Shown here in pieces: positions 1 through 13,425 of a DNA stretch of 64,000 bases (the first letter of the stretch is position 1; every line of letters starts with the position of its first letter). This DNA comes from Chrysomallon squamiferum (taxonomy: Eukaryota; Mollusca; Gastropoda; Neomphalida; Peltospiridae). The position numbers and the translations under genes are program-made. The stretch covers positions 28,693,164 through 28,757,163 of the forward strand of contig CM022679.1 of assembly GCA_012295275.1 (NCBI GenBank). The letters are read 5' to 3'. A model generated the notes under the pieces. The model was given only the letters and a program-made list of their open reading frames with translations, did not search any database and was not told the origin of the DNA.

Positions 1-1016
1 TTTAATAAAATTTAAATGTAAATATATTTTACATTAAAGAGATGTTTTGTGAGACTTAATATTAAGAACATGTATGATATACCTGCTCAACTTGTGTGTA
101 AAATGTATTTGAAAAATGAAAACACTACAGGAACAGAAAAAAAAACAAACAAAACAAAAACAAAACAAACAAAACGAAACATTCTGAAATTATTTCTATA
201 AGAGACATCCCAGAAAAAAAGAACAATTTTAACACACTGAACAGAAGGATAAGACGGTTTCTGAATTGTTAACTAATTTTAAACATAAGAAGGTTGCTAG
301 AGTAGTTTATAGAAAACAGATGTCCGAATTAATATCAAACCAAGCATTTAAGATAGTCATAAGAATTAAATATTTAATATTTGGATTATAATCGTTTCAT
401 GTGGAGTTAGCTAACAATGTTATATCTCTTGACAATTCGATTTATACACCACAGTAATCACTGACAAATGATAATCTTCATTTTACTTAAATTAAATATA
501 CCTGTTTTAGATTGCGACCAGTCATACTGATTTAAATTATTTTTTATATAAATTAAAACATTATTTATGTGTCTGTTATAGACTTATTAAAATAAGTGAG
601 TGATTGGAGAAATTGTTAGGAAAATAATAAGATATTATTTTATTCGTTAAATTAAATCAAGTAAGGAATTTGACCTGCCTGTTTGTTGTAAATTAAGTAA
701 GCTATAAAACAGAAATATATATATATATATATTTCTCTTCTTCAACATCAACATTCTATGTCAACATTTTTAAATATTTTTCAGATCTTATATTAAAAAT
801 TATAGTCCCCTTGGAGTAAGTTTCTTATCTATCTATTTATAGACAACAGTTTGTTTGAGTTCCTTAACGAATTTTCTTTTCTTTTGAGAACAAACAATAG
901 AGAGACAGAGAGAAAGATAGAGTGAGAGAAAGAGAGAGATAATCAGAGAGAAAGAGAGAGAAACAGAGAGAAAGAGAGAGAGAGATTGAGAATGAGAGAT
1001 TGAGAGATTGAGAAAG

Positions 1017-1020
1017 AGAG

Positions 1021-1081
<61 letters not shown>
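1017..1081. repeat. (AG)n microsatellite
   Basis: An almost pure AG dinucleotide run that follows a longer degenerate AG-rich purine stretch starting near 900. A complementary-looking (CT)n run lies only about 70 bp downstream, so the two could pair as a hairpin. Confidence 0.95.
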
Positions 1082-1090
<9 letters not shown>

Positions 1091-1149
1091 TATAATAGTA
1101 AATTAATGGTTTTCTGCAAATGTGTTATCGTCTACAAAACAAACCCCTC

Positions 1150-1150
<1 letters not shown>

Positions 1151-1221
<71 letters not shown>
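1151..1221. repeat. (CT)n microsatellite
   Basis: A pure CT run. The Ser/Leu repeat peptides it encodes in two frames are artefacts. Confidence 0.95.
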
Positions 1222-1224
<3 letters not shown>

Positions 1225-1497
1225 CTCTTAGTCTTTATGTCTCTCTGTCTCTCTCTCTTTCTCCTTCTCTCAATTGTGCATGTTTCTTTATGTTACAGAT
1301 ATCTAAGAAATGACAATATATATATATATTTGTTTTGCCTGCGTTTACCTGATCTTTGGGTACATCATATATATTACTAAAATTATTCTTTACATCAGTT
1401 TATATCTGTTAGTTAACAAATTTGACAACAATAATAACAGCAGTAGCAACAACAACAGTTAAAACAACAACCACAGTAGCAGAACAACAACAACAAC

Positions 1498-1535
1498 AAC
1501 TATAATAATAATAATAATAATAATAATAAAAGTGA

Positions 1536-1575
<40 letters not shown>
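1498..1575. repeat. Compound (AAT)n-(TG)n microsatellite
   Basis: Trinucleotide AAT/ATA repeats run almost directly into a TG dinucleotide repeat of about 19 units. Confidence 0.9.
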
Positions 1576-1577
<2 letters not shown>

Positions 1578-3078
1578 TTACATTGTTATGAATATATTGT
1601 TAAAGAGAGAGAGAGATAATATAATACTATACATATTGTTCATGAATTGAATATTTTAACATTTTACAGAAAGAGACCTCCCTGATGGAAGTATTGTTTA
1701 TAGTTAATAAATGTTATCAGTTATCAAAAAATAAATTCGTTTCCTGGTTCACTTTTGTTGTGTTTTTTCTTTCTTTTGTTAGTTTGTGGCTTTTGTTTTT
1801 GTTTCAATCTTTCCATGTTGTCTATAAATATAATTTCATTTCAATTTATATTGAATTAGTTTGTCTGTTTGTCTGTTTGTCTGTCTATATACTGTTATTT
1901 ATTTATTTATATGTTTGTTTGTTTGTTTGTTTTTTTGTTTATTTGTTTATTTATTTATTTATTTATTTTGACGGTGACTATCGTGTAGTGATGGTACTTG
2001 TATGATGGCGCTGTCTGTATAACTCGTTCTTGCTTGTATATTTATATCTCAGTTTAGTTCTGTTATCTCCCTTTGTGTTCTTTTGTCTTTGAATATATAA
2101 TTCAACCTGTAGATATTAGTTCATTTCAATTCTTGTTAGTATTAAACAAAAAAAAATATCACTTTTTGCATTAATCAATAAAAAACATTCCTCTTTATTT
2201 TATTTTTTTATTTTTTTTTAATGTAATAAATAACACACAGAGACACACATATCTTTTCTGCCAGTTAGAAAAATAGAGAGTTTTATGTAGACGTGATCCT
2301 AAAGTGTCAGTAGGTTAACTGTTATCATATATAATTAATGACAAAATCTGTACAGTAAAGCTTATGTAAACTGAAGGAAATTTGATGGAAATCTTAAAGA
2401 ATAATGACTGGGCAGACAAACAACTAACGTAAAATATCTCTTCTCAGAAAATGAGATATTAATTTTAATATTTTGAACGGAAACAGACCTTTGTTTTAAT
2501 TATTTGAACTGCAGTATACTATCTACGTTACTGTATGTGATGCTCATTATATTTTCATGATGTAAAATTCAAATATTACATACTTTGAAATTAAAATACA
2601 CTGTTCTATGAAATCAAGCGAAAAAATGAAAACACGGTTAACTTTTGTGAATTACTCTAGGTATTTCAGTGAAACCGCTACATAAAAAACACACAACTGA
2701 TTTTGTTACATTTACAGAACAGAGCAATAAACAACCAATCTAGACACAATTAACTGATTCTGTTCATTCAAAACTAGCTCAGAAAAGTAGAACGCACTGT
2801 CGAATTAATATCAAACATTTCATGTTGTTTAGTTTACAACCCACAGACACGAGAAAGAGGTAATCACTGAACTACTGCGATGTGCAAATACTTCACATGT
2901 GTATAGCCATTATCTATACGTTCACTTCTGAAGGTAAATACATTTATCTGTCTATATTTGTATCTGACTGAATATCTGTATAGAAAAGTCACGTAGTACT
3001 ATCTTGCATTTGTATGTAAGTGCATGTCTGTGTGAATGTTTCCGATTGTGAACATGTAAAGAATGCATTTATAGAATG

Positions 3079-3229
<151 letters not shown>

Positions 3230-3263
3230 ACAAGACGTCACGAATATTTCATAGTTGTTTTAA

Positions 3264-3340
3264 GTTGTGGAAATCCAGCCTACTTCCCATGTGTTAGAAA
3301 AACACGACTGATTTCTGACAATTCTGTGATGTCGATTAAC
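3264..3340 (+). pseudogene. Truncated PAN-domain exon fragment
   Basis: The first 75 or so bases match the start of gene A's PAN exon (11294 onward) almost base for base. They encode CGNPAYFPCVRKTRLISDNS and then run abruptly into a (TA)n tract. The acceptor is degraded (TTTAAG in place of TTTCAG), and the other five cysteines of the module and the stop are missing. No exons 1-3 were found upstream. It is a dead fragment of the lectin-PAN family. Confidence 0.85.
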
Positions 3341-3345
3341 ATTAT

Positions 3346-3378
<33 letters not shown>

Positions 3379-3484
3379 CGTAGATCAGGAATAAATAACA
3401 CGACATCCGTCAGACAAGTTTCTAGAAGCAGTACAGGAAGACAGACTATTTGAAGGTAATTGTCAGTTAATTTATAGATAGTAT

Positions 3485-3862
<378 letters not shown>

Positions 3863-4009
3863 GTATCTGACATAATTAAACTGTTATTCGGAGTTCTAAA
3901 GAATCCCTGAAATTTTAAGGTACATATACCTAGTTCAAGAATTATATAAAACGTCTGAAATGTAGTTATGTACAAAGTGTTTCTGTACAAAAACGTATGA
4001 ACACTATAA

Positions 4010-4015
4010 TAATAC

Positions 4016-4081
<66 letters not shown>
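4010..4081. repeat. (AAT)n microsatellite
   Basis: An imperfect AAT/ATA trinucleotide run of about 70 bp. Confidence 0.9.
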
Positions 4082-4083
<2 letters not shown>

Positions 4084-4565
4084 GTGTATGTATGTTTTGT
4101 GTATGTTTTGATATGTACGTATTTGGTTTTTTTTCTTTAAATACCATATGTTGTGTTCTGTGTCAAAATTGTTCAAATATAATAACTGATTCACTCAGGA
4201 TGTATTGCTAACTGTTTAATATTTCAGACGTTATGAATAAATAGCTATGTACATTTTCCCTGGATTTATTTCCGCAATTATTGTGGTACAACAACGGAAC
4301 ATAAAGTGAAATAAATAGTGGAAATATATAAAACTGACAAACTTTGAGGAATTTTAATTAATGGCAATGGGATTACACAGAAGGAATGGTTACACCTATT
4401 TCCTGATGTGTCTGTGTGTGTGTGTGTGTGTGTTTGTGTGTTTGTTAGTGTAATTAATCCTAACTCATAAATAACTACAGACCTTTGTATTTTAAAGGAA
4501 TATATATATATATATGAAATGGTGTAAAATGACATGTACTTGTCTTTCAGGTTTGACTCTTTACG

Positions 4566-5680
4566 ATGGTAAAACTGTTTCTCTTCTTTCTCTTGCTCGT
4601 TCTGTCCACTGCCTCGGACTGGACTCCAGAACATTTGTGCGAGTAAGTGTAACAAAAATCTAAATTTCTTCTCAAACCAAAATTTGAACGAAAATATAAA
4701 TATGTCGTAGACGTTTCCAAATGTTCACTTTTCTGACTGATCTATTTTTCTAACAGACTAGCGTTCTATAAACCTGAAGATCGGAAGTAAGTATATCTCT
4801 GTTATTCTTCCCAAAAATTTTTAAAAGTAAACAAATTTTACGTCGATTGATTCAAGAACACATATCTGAACAAAATATAAAAACTTTCATTGATAAGGAA
4901 ACAAAAGTGACTTCAGTAGTTGTGTCAAGACAATATTGAAATGGTTTCTAGGAAAAGCGGTTGGGAAGCAGAAAGAACTATATGACAAAAACATTTAAAT
5001 ATAGAAATAAAGTGTTTGTTAAGTTGGTAATTAATTTATGGATATTGTGTTTTTTTGTTGTTTTTTTAAAAATAGAAATAAAGTGTTTGTTAAGTTTTGT
5101 CTAGATATCTGATTTTTCTAACATATGTATCTATGTAGATATATATGTATGTATGTATTTGTGTATGTATGTATGTATGTATGTATCTATGTAGATATAC
5201 ATATATGTATGTATTTATGTGTGTGTAGGCCTATGTGTGTATGTCTGTGTGTGTATGTATGTATGTATGTACATTTTAGCAGCTGTTACTGAATCTGTTC
5301 TTTTTATTATGTATGTATATATATATAGATATCTATGATTACATTTTGACCTATATTTCAGGACTTTTATTGTATTTGTAAAGAATTTAATTGCAAGTAA
5401 GTTCCTTATTTATTTATTTATTTATTTATTTATTTTATTTTATTTTATTTTATTTTATTTATTTATTTATTTATTTATTTTATTTTGTTTATTTTTTATT
5501 TGAGAATGTTTTATTCATGTGAACGTGAAATGTTATATGATATAATGTAATTTTATGGAAGATAACAGAAACACAAGCGCAGAGACAGACAGACTTGGCT
5601 GTCAGAAGACAAGAATCATTAATCACATCTCTCTCTCGATCAGGTTGTGTTTCGGTATAATAATGGTGACGATGATGATA

Positions 5681-5731
<51 letters not shown>

Positions 5732-6236
5732 TGTGTGTGTGTCTACATAAATACTAGTAAATATAACAAGAGTCCTAAACATAAGGAAGCAGAAAGACAA
5801 CCTGAGACAGGCAGAAAAAAACAAAGCTTTGTACTATTATATTATTATTTATTTTATTAGTTTTGTTTGCATTTTTGTTTTTTTTTTTGCAGACATGTTG
5901 TTTGAAATCCGTCTAAAATCTTTTATAACTATATGTTTCATATAAACAATAATCTTGTATACAACAACAGACACAAATACATCACATCCAGACAACAAAC
6001 ATAGACACAGACACAGACATACACAGACAGATGACAGACACAGATGACAGACAGACACAGACACAGAGACAGGATCCGTCTGTCTACATAAACATAAAGT
6101 CCTAAAAAAATGTATCTGTTTTATTTATATTCTTTAATTTAATTTAATTTATATTATATTATTATTTATTTTATTATATTTTTGTTTTGCAGATTCCCGC
6201 TACGTGGGATTTTTTCATTTTGAAATGGACAGATGA
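4566..6236 (+). CDS. Candidate small secreted peptide with micro-exons
   Basis: I do not recognise the product. Four exons chain in frame: 4566-4642, 4757-4786 (30 nt), 5362-5396 (35 nt) and 6193-6236. All junctions are GT-AG, and each donor reads GTAAGT. The spliced CDS is 186 nt, 61 residues plus a TGA stop. Exon 1 begins with a classic signal peptide, MVKLFLFFLLLVLSTAS, followed by DWTPEHLCE. Later exons encode short charged and aromatic stretches ending in SRYVGFFHFEMDR. A canonical AATAAA lies 2 bases after the stop (6239-6244). An alternative last exon with a good acceptor starts at 5893 and would end in a different 17-residue tail. It shows no similarity to the lectin-PAN family. The main caution is that three of its four exons are tiny and sit in low-complexity DNA, so a chance chain is possible. 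Confidence 0.4.
5400..5500. repeat. (TTTA)n/(TTTTA)n microsatellite
   Basis: Alternating ATTT and ATTTT units. It lies in the third intron of the candidate small-peptide gene, directly after the donor at 5397. Confidence 0.9.
5683..5746. repeat. (TG)n microsatellite
   Basis: A TG dinucleotide run with one CTG interruption, preceded by GATGAT units. Confidence 0.95.
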
Positions 6237-6517
6237 CTAATAAAATCAATATATATATATATATAAAGGGAAAATAAATTTGTTTTAAATCTACGATTTT
6301 TGTGTGTGATTACTCTTATGTGACAGACACAGAGTTAGTTTTACATATTCACATAATTTGCCTCTCTTTGACATATAAAGACACAGACAACAGAATATTC
6401 ATTCGAGAACAGACACCTGTCACTATCAGGTCGTCCACAGAAACAAATATAAACAGAGATGACGAAAGACAGAAAACCGCGTGTTCAGTAAACAGTGAAA
6501 TATGTATCTGTTTTAAT

Positions 6518-6935
6518 ATAAAATAAAATAAATAAATAAATAAATAAATAAATTTAAAGATTTTCGATTACCACGATAAAATAAAATATTTAAATAAATA
6601 AATGATGACCTCGACAATATATATATATAAAATAAAATAAAATTGTTAAATAAATGATTTTTCTGTACAGGATAAAATAAAATAAAATTTCTAAATAAAT
6701 AGTTTTAATTCGAGATAATTAGATTACACGATAAAATAAAATAAAATAATAAATTCGAAACAAACACCCTCGATTACTATCGGATCGTCCAATAAAATAA
6801 ATAAAAAAATAAATGACGAAAGACAGAAAACGATAAAATAAAATAAATAAATAAATAAATAAATGATGACCTCGATTACAATATAAAATAAAATAAATAA
6901 ATAAATAAATAAATGATGACCTCGATTACACGAGC
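6518..6935. repeat. Degenerate AAATA/AAAT repeat with a recurring motif
   Basis: Runs of AAAT, AAATA and AAAATA units are punctuated several times by a recurring non-AT motif close to GATGACCTCGATTACA (6602, 6867 and 6914, with weaker copies between). This is a higher-order minisatellite rather than a plain microsatellite. I see no gene in it. Confidence 0.75.
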
Positions 6936-7062
6936 CGCTTTTCAGATAGTCTCGCTGGACGAGTGGTATCGTCTTCCGCTTTGGACTTCCGCTTTAGGCT
7001 TCGTACTGAGCGAATGTATTGTCTTGCTTTCTGAAGACTAAAAACAAAACATTCAAGAAAGA

Positions 7063-7200
7063 ATGTACAGTACAATTTTCCTTGAACAAGGAGTAGCGAA
7101 GAAGACTGAAAATGGAAGATTCATTAAAGAAAGAATGTATCGCAGGAGTTTAGTTCAAGCAGGACTGAATTCTAGCGATAAAGAGATTAAAGCAACTTAA
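7063..7200 (+). CDS. Short unique ORF, function unknown
   Basis: An open frame of 45 residues begins MYSTIFLEQGVAKKTENG and ends DKEIKAT. It is basic and rich in Lys, Arg and Glu, with none of the low complexity of the surrounding DNA. It lies in a roughly 500-bp block (6930-7405) that is less AT-rich and not repeated elsewhere in the window. There is no signal peptide or family motif. It could be an exon of an unseen gene, a decayed mobile-element fragment or chance. Confidence 0.2.
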   Translation: MYSTIFLEQGVAKKTENGRFIKERMYRRSLVQAGLNSSDKEIKAT

Positions 7201-7255
7201 AATATAAAATTGAAATTTGTTTTATCTGTTAAAAGAAAAACGTTCCAAGAAAAAC

Positions 7256-7401
7256 ATGCCAAATTTTACTATCGTAGTTAAGAAGCCTTCCATATTCGAC
7301 GAATTTTCAAATACAGCCAAGTCATCAAATCTAAATGTCCTGATAGACTGTCTGAATACCGCTACTAATGTAATACGCTCGAACAGAAATATAGATCTCA
7401 G
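7256..7401 (+). CDS. Possible first exon, unknown product
   Basis: From the ATG at 7256 the frame encodes about 48 residues beginning MPNFTIVVKKPSIFDEF and continuing through NLNVLIDCLNTATNVIRSN. It runs into a good splice donor (CAG then GTGAAT at 7402). Composition is normal for protein, unlike the flanks. I do not recognise the sequence and found no acceptor or continuation nearby. An ATG eleven codons upstream in frame (7217) is also possible. Confidence 0.2.
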
Positions 7402-7409
7402 GTGAATTT

Positions 7410-8272
7410 TTACTTATTTATTTCTATATTTACTAATCGATCGATCGTTTGGTTCATTGATTGATCCATATTATTGTTGTTGTTGTTGATGTTTTTGTTA
7501 TCATTATTATTTGATTTATTTATTTATTTATTTATACACTGGAATCAGTGAAAGTGAAACTGAGATGACCACTGACTTCACAAAGAGATATCACGCGAGT
7601 CGAACTTAACTGAACGATGTTAAACACAGTAGAATAAAACAGTAAGTTAAAAACAAGACATGAACTAGGAGATAAGTGAGAACAAAACCCGCAGGTAAAA
7701 CAGTGTGCAGTGCTGGGAATAGAAGAAAAGTAAAAAGAGAAAGGAAACAAGGTGAGCGAAAGAAGAATTGCTGATGAAAAGAAAGTGTAAATTAAAACTG
7801 AAAAGAAAAAAGAATTCATCATTTATAATGTGATTATTATTATTGTTAAGCACGAATGGTTTTAATGGGTATTGATCGATATTTGTACATATCAACAGTA
7901 ATTGTCATATTATTTTTTTTTACAAGAGACTCGGACGATTACGTTTTTGAAACCTAAAAGATCTTACAAGGTTAGCTGTTCTAATATGAAAATATTTCCA
8001 TTAACTAGGGATACTGACTGAACACTAAAATGTTCTTATGTTAATATATATGCATCCTAAAGATCAAAGTGCAAATATATTTATTAATATTTACATAAAA
8101 ATATTTAACTAACATTATTTTAAAACATTACTGTTAGTTGCAATCATAAGTATTCACGACATTATTTATATATATATACATATAAACATTTATTTTCTCT
8201 TTCTTTTTTAGAAACATTTGTGATGAAAATATAAAAATATTCAAATAAAATAAACAGTAATATCATTTTCAT

Positions 8273-8354
<82 letters not shown>

Positions 8355-9218
8355 CTCTCTCTCTACATAAACACAGAATTAACTTAAAATCTGTAATCTT
8401 AAACCAACATTCACTTCAAAGACAGACTATTCCTATTTGGTTTAGCTTGAATGGTTCTGTTATGTGCACTTTCCGTTTCAAAACAGTGCACGTCATGATC
8501 TTTCACACACTCGTCATGGGACACTGACTGGAACGAGAAATGTAGCTACAAGAAGTTTTAATTTTGCAACCAGTTTCATCTCAGTTCAAGTGTTTACCAT
8601 CATAGTGAGAAATATAAACACAAACAGAATTACAGACAGACATAAATAAACAAGCATGTTCTGAATAGGCCGACTGTAAGCCATGTTTAACAGAACAGTG
8701 ACGTCAGTTAATTGATGTGTAGTAAATCAATCAATAATTTAATACGATTTTCAACAATTGCTAAACAAACATCATTAAATGCATGAAACAAACTCTATAA
8801 AAGTATTATTTACAAAAATTTAAAACGTAAATGCAATTTGTTTAATACTTTTCATTCTTGCAGTTCATAATTTGAACATAACAATGTGTATAATTCATTA
8901 TAGGTTCTCATCAAAGTGAATATTGTGAATACATTACAGTACAGAGCACTTTTTTTCTTTTTTTTTCTTTTTTTTGTATTTACAGCACAGTTTGTGCCAG
9001 AGAAAGCAACATTAAAAACCCATAACATTCAATTTGTATGAGGCAGTTGAAATGTCGTTTTGAGAAGGACAATACAATGATCACAAGAGAATTAAACTTG
9101 CTCTAATTAATTGATGTAATTGATTCAGAGTCTTTAAAGCGTAGATACTGTGAAATTTAAAACATTGTTAGCTTACAGCATCTAGCGATACCATCTTAAT
9201 TACACGTATTCTAACACG
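7410..9218. other. Non-coding DNA upstream of gene A
   Basis: No supported gene. It contains TTTA runs (about 7515-7535), a (CT)n tract (8279-8371) and otherwise unremarkable AT-rich sequence. The last 120 bp before gene A's start do not show the ~150-bp upstream block shared by most family members, so gene A has a diverged promoter. Confidence 0.6.
8279..8371. repeat. (CT)n microsatellite
   Basis: A CT run with one GCT interruption. Confidence 0.95.
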
Positions 9219-9697
9219 ATGTGCAAGTATTTCTTTTTTTCAGTAGCTACGACTTTTCTGATCTTTGATGAAGGTAAGTCTGTATCAATAGATATCCAAC
9301 ATTCTTTCTAAGAATATTTGTTTTCATGTTGTTCAGTGTAATGTAATTTTTCTAAGAATTATATGATAGTTCTTTAAGGGATGTAACTAAGAATATCGTG
9401 AAAAAAAAGAATCATTGCTGAGAAATTTTAGACTTTTTATTCTAACCATTTTAGTTCAGAAATTAAAATATTTGTATTATTGTTAAACCATAGACTGATA
9501 TATTCACATACTTAAGTTAAATATTCTGATAACATTCATTAATCAACTGTCTTGGCAAACTGTATAACATCCGTCAGGAATGAACAGCAGAAACACACTC
9601 TGAAGCCGATCTTTGCGATCTCTCCTCCTTCACTCCTTCACCTCTCACAAGACGTAGTTTCAAGTTCCCTTCACAATCATTCACAATCGCTTCTGTT

Positions 9698-9816
<119 letters not shown>

Positions 9817-10679
9817 ATACTCAAAACTTTCATATTGTTGATTTTTTATATCATAATTTTTGTTACATTTGCTCTGTGAATAACCGGCACATTCAGGGAT
9901 CAGTGTTTTCTGTTTTCTCTTTGAGGAAACCCGTCTGATAACTTGGCCCTTGATAAACCGGTAATCCAGAGCTCGACGTTCAAGGTGACGAAGGGAAAGG
10001 CGAGCTACGCAGTCGATGGCAACACCGGCACCGACATGGACAGAGACCACTGTGCACACACAGGATGATGGCGACTTCAAAGCTTGGTGGATGGTAGATT
10101 TAGAAAACACCTACACTGTAAACACAGTGTCTGTGACCAACAGAAATTTTAAACGTTAGTTCTCTTCACATTTTATAGAAATATTTATACATTTAAAACA
10201 AAATGTCTCTTAATAAGTTTGAAAAAACAACAACAACTAACAAACAAATATTAAACACAGAAATATCAGTATGGATAAATGTATGTACATGTGTATGTAT
10301 GTGCGCATGAATATGCAGATGTGTGTGTTTTTATGTATGCAAATTCGAACAAAAGATTTGCTCAGAATTAGCTGATCCATATTAATCGTTATTAAAAGAC
10401 AACATCGTTTGTTATTTTGAAATATGATTTTTGTATTGTCTATGAGTTGTTGCTAATCACACTGTCAGTTGTTCTTGCCAGACTGTCTAACAATTAATAT
10501 TTATTTTATTGTCTACGAATCATTACTACATTTTCAGTCAGTTGTTACTTATTAGACTCTCTGTGAGTTAATATGCATCTCACTATCAATGACAATTAAA
10601 TTATCTATATTTTATTGTATTACAATGTCAACGCTTTTGTTTAATACATTGTCTATAATTATTCTTTTTGTTAATGTTG

Positions 10680-10755
10680 TAATTGTTGTTGTTGTTGTTG
10701 TTCTTCTTCTTCTTCTTCTTCTTCTTCTTATTATTATTATTATTATTATTATTAC
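10680..10755. repeat. Compound (GTT)n-(CTT)n-(ATT)n tract, intron 2 of gene A
   Basis: Successive GTT, CTT and ATT trinucleotide blocks run right up to the exon 3 acceptor at 10757, so they form its polypyrimidine-like tract. Similar ordered blocks recur at about 56778, 58672, 60640 and 61552. Confidence 0.9.
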
Positions 10756-11155
10756 AGCGTATAGACTTCATGGCTTTCTTATTGAAATATTTGACACAAA
10801 CCCAACAAAATGTGACGAAGCTAAATCTACTTTGTGTTACAATCACACTGGAGCAGCTCTAGGAACCTCGGAAACCAGGAACTTCGCGTGTCAAAAGCCG
10901 ACAAGAGGACGATTTGTCAGAATCCGATTCTGGAAATATCTTCAGCATCTGACTCTGTGTGAAGTTCAAATTTTCGGACTTCAGGAACAAAGTAAAAAAA
11001 CATTTTTTACTTTTATGTAAATATGAAACAAATATATTTTGAATATTACTTTTTAAATATAATTAAATAATTTAATATTGCTGGTTTTCTGTTGTATTAT
11101 ACAAACAATTAATTTAATTACGTTTCTATATGTTTGCAAAATGCCGTCACACTCT

Positions 11156-11263
<108 letters not shown>

Positions 11264-12063
11264 GACATCACTGATATCTTATATTAATTTCAGGTTGTGG
11301 AAATCCAGCCTACTTTCCACGTGTTAGAAAAACACGACTGATTTCTGACAATTCTTTGATGTCGACAACGCCTCTAATGAAATGTGCACTAAAGTGTTCT
11401 GAGAATATCACGTGTCTGGCTTTCAACTTCAACACTCAGACTGAACAGTGTGAACTCATCTTTCATCCACAGTTTGGAAACACAACTGAGAAACTCTCTG
11501 AATGGAATTACTACGGATCTGATCTGTGTTAAAAGACAGACAATCAGTAACTGATACTAAACATTTTGTCACGTACAAAGTCTATTTGGAATGTGCTGAA
11601 AACTACGAGATTTCTACAACGTATCATGTAATGTGGTTTGTTTACTTTTCACTGTATAAAATTAACATTGGACTCTGACTTTTCACTGTGTTAAACTATA
11701 TTAAACTAAGAGCGTAGGTAGTTTTTATTGTTTTTTCGTGTGGTTTTTGTTGTTTTTAGTTGTTGTTTTTTTCTTAGATTTCTTCTCTCTGTTGCCTTTT
11801 ACAGTGAGAAATGTTTCTTGATCTGGCAACTGCAAATGCTCTCGACTCTAAGCACATATAAAAATTGTATTACCTGTGGATCTAATCCTGCACCTTCGCT
11901 CTTTTCGTTGTGATAAACTACTTTTAACTAAGACAGTGGGACTTTTTTAGACAGCTTCTACACTTCATGTGTTTCACTGACAACACTTTTATTCATATGG
12001 CTGTTTCGTAATTTACGGGATCACGAACAAATAATTATCTGAAAACTGAAATGATTTGCAAAG

Positions 12064-12615
12064 ATGAAAAGTGGAAATATGCTGTATTTAGTTGGGGTTT
12101 CCTGTATAACACAAAGTGCTACTGCAATAAACAGTTCCAACTCGGGTGAGAAAAAGTTTGATTTGTTACGTGTTTATATTACCATTAAACTGGTTTGTTT
12201 TTGTCTTGTTTTCTGTTTGTTTTTTCTGCTACTTAGACGTATAAGAAAAGTATTTGAAACAATCATAGAAATTAAAACACAACGTTCACACTATTCACAA
12301 GTAAGCACACAATAAATTTTAAAACAGGTATTGTTATTTATTTATTTATTGATTGATTGATTTATTTGTTTCTTTCTTTCTTTCTTTCTTTCTTTATTTA
12401 TATTTATACATTTTAAATTGTTAATTTACCGTTTTCCCATATATGTTAGAAAACAACAGCGTGCGTCCTGTATTTGATTACTTAGAAATAACTGAATCAT
12501 TGGTGATTTGTGTGTAATTGTTTATCTATTACTGTTGTCTATGTAAACTATCAAGGTAAATAGTTTCAGTGATGATATATATCACTATCTAACCTTTCTA
12601 ACAGCTTGTGAAATA

Positions 12616-12714
<99 letters not shown>

Positions 12715-13125
12715 ATGAATCAATTTTATTTCAGTTCTGCCTCCCTCGCTCTCTGACTCACTCTCTTTGTCTCTTTTTCTCTTTCTCTCTTTCTCTTTTT
12801 CGCTTTTAATTTAGAAACTTATTGTCATACTATTGTTATTACATAACTATTATCTCACTACATGTTGTTTATATTGTAGAATATGTCTACATCTTTAAAA
12901 CAAATATACTGTTAAATAGTTGTGATTTTCTTAACCGAGTAGTCCTTTATTTGAGATTTTTGTTCTGTTAACACAGATCTGAATAAACATACAGTCTTGA
13001 GTTCTACATTCGATTACAACAGCAGCCAAATGTACAGTTGATGGAAACACTGGATCTTATTTCTGGACATACTTGAGCCGGGAAAAGAGGATGATAACTC
13101 TTGGACATCGTGTAGACTAAAAATA
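12064..13125 (+). pseudogene. Decayed lectin-PAN copy: possible signal exon plus lectin N-half remnant
   Basis: 12064-12147 is a possible signal exon (MKSGNMLYLVGVSCITQSAT) ending TCGG at a GTGAG donor. The firmer part is 12978-13125, which aligns at DNA level with exon 2 of B and J: the NKPAVMSS region, a recognisable A-V/T-VDGNTGS block, and the DDNSW block before the WWMVDLE position. Frame is lost and the TNRD end is missing. No C-half or PAN exon follows. An inverted partial copy of the same remnant is at 54764-54885. Confidence 0.6.
12618..12711. repeat. (CT)n microsatellite
   Basis: A pure CT run between the putative signal exon and the lectin remnant of the decayed copy. Confidence 0.95.
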
Positions 13126-13339
13126 AATAGTATCAGTTAGCATTTAGACAACCGAAATACAAGTGAAATGATGGACTTTATTATCTCCGAGCACATTTTC
13201 GCCCACATATTCTAAAAACGACCACTGTTTGATAAGTTTCGTTGTAGATGTTGTCAACAATAAAGTGAAGACGCTTTCTTTACACATAAGTGTCCCAGAC
13301 TGACAGGTGCACATTTGTTTCAAAGGAAGCATATATGTG

Positions 13340-13423
<84 letters not shown>
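13340..13423. repeat. (AG)n microsatellite
   Basis: A pure AG run. Confidence 0.95.

Positions 13424-13425
<2 letters not shown>

Larger units (their letters stand above)
1..3075. other. AT-rich non-coding DNA with simple repeats
   Basis: I see no supported gene here. The stretch is AT-rich and broken by microsatellites: AG-rich sequence at about 900-1081, (CT)n at about 1151-1221, (AAT)n followed by (TG)n at about 1500-1575, and TTTG/TTTA-rich runs at about 1860-1965. Open frames through it encode only low-complexity Leu/Ser or Phe/Tyr-rich peptides and have no splice-compatible context. Confidence 0.7.

Noticed and set aside
1120-1380. Open frames of poly-Ser/Leu through CT repeats (also at 3020, 9552, 11078, 13144, 26752, 31547)
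   Set aside because: They exist only because CT or AG dinucleotide repeats have no stop codons. They lack splice or start context.
7532-7895. Minus-strand hydrophobic Phe/Ser-rich ORFs as a membrane protein
   Set aside because: The composition follows the purine-rich plus strand, with no other support.
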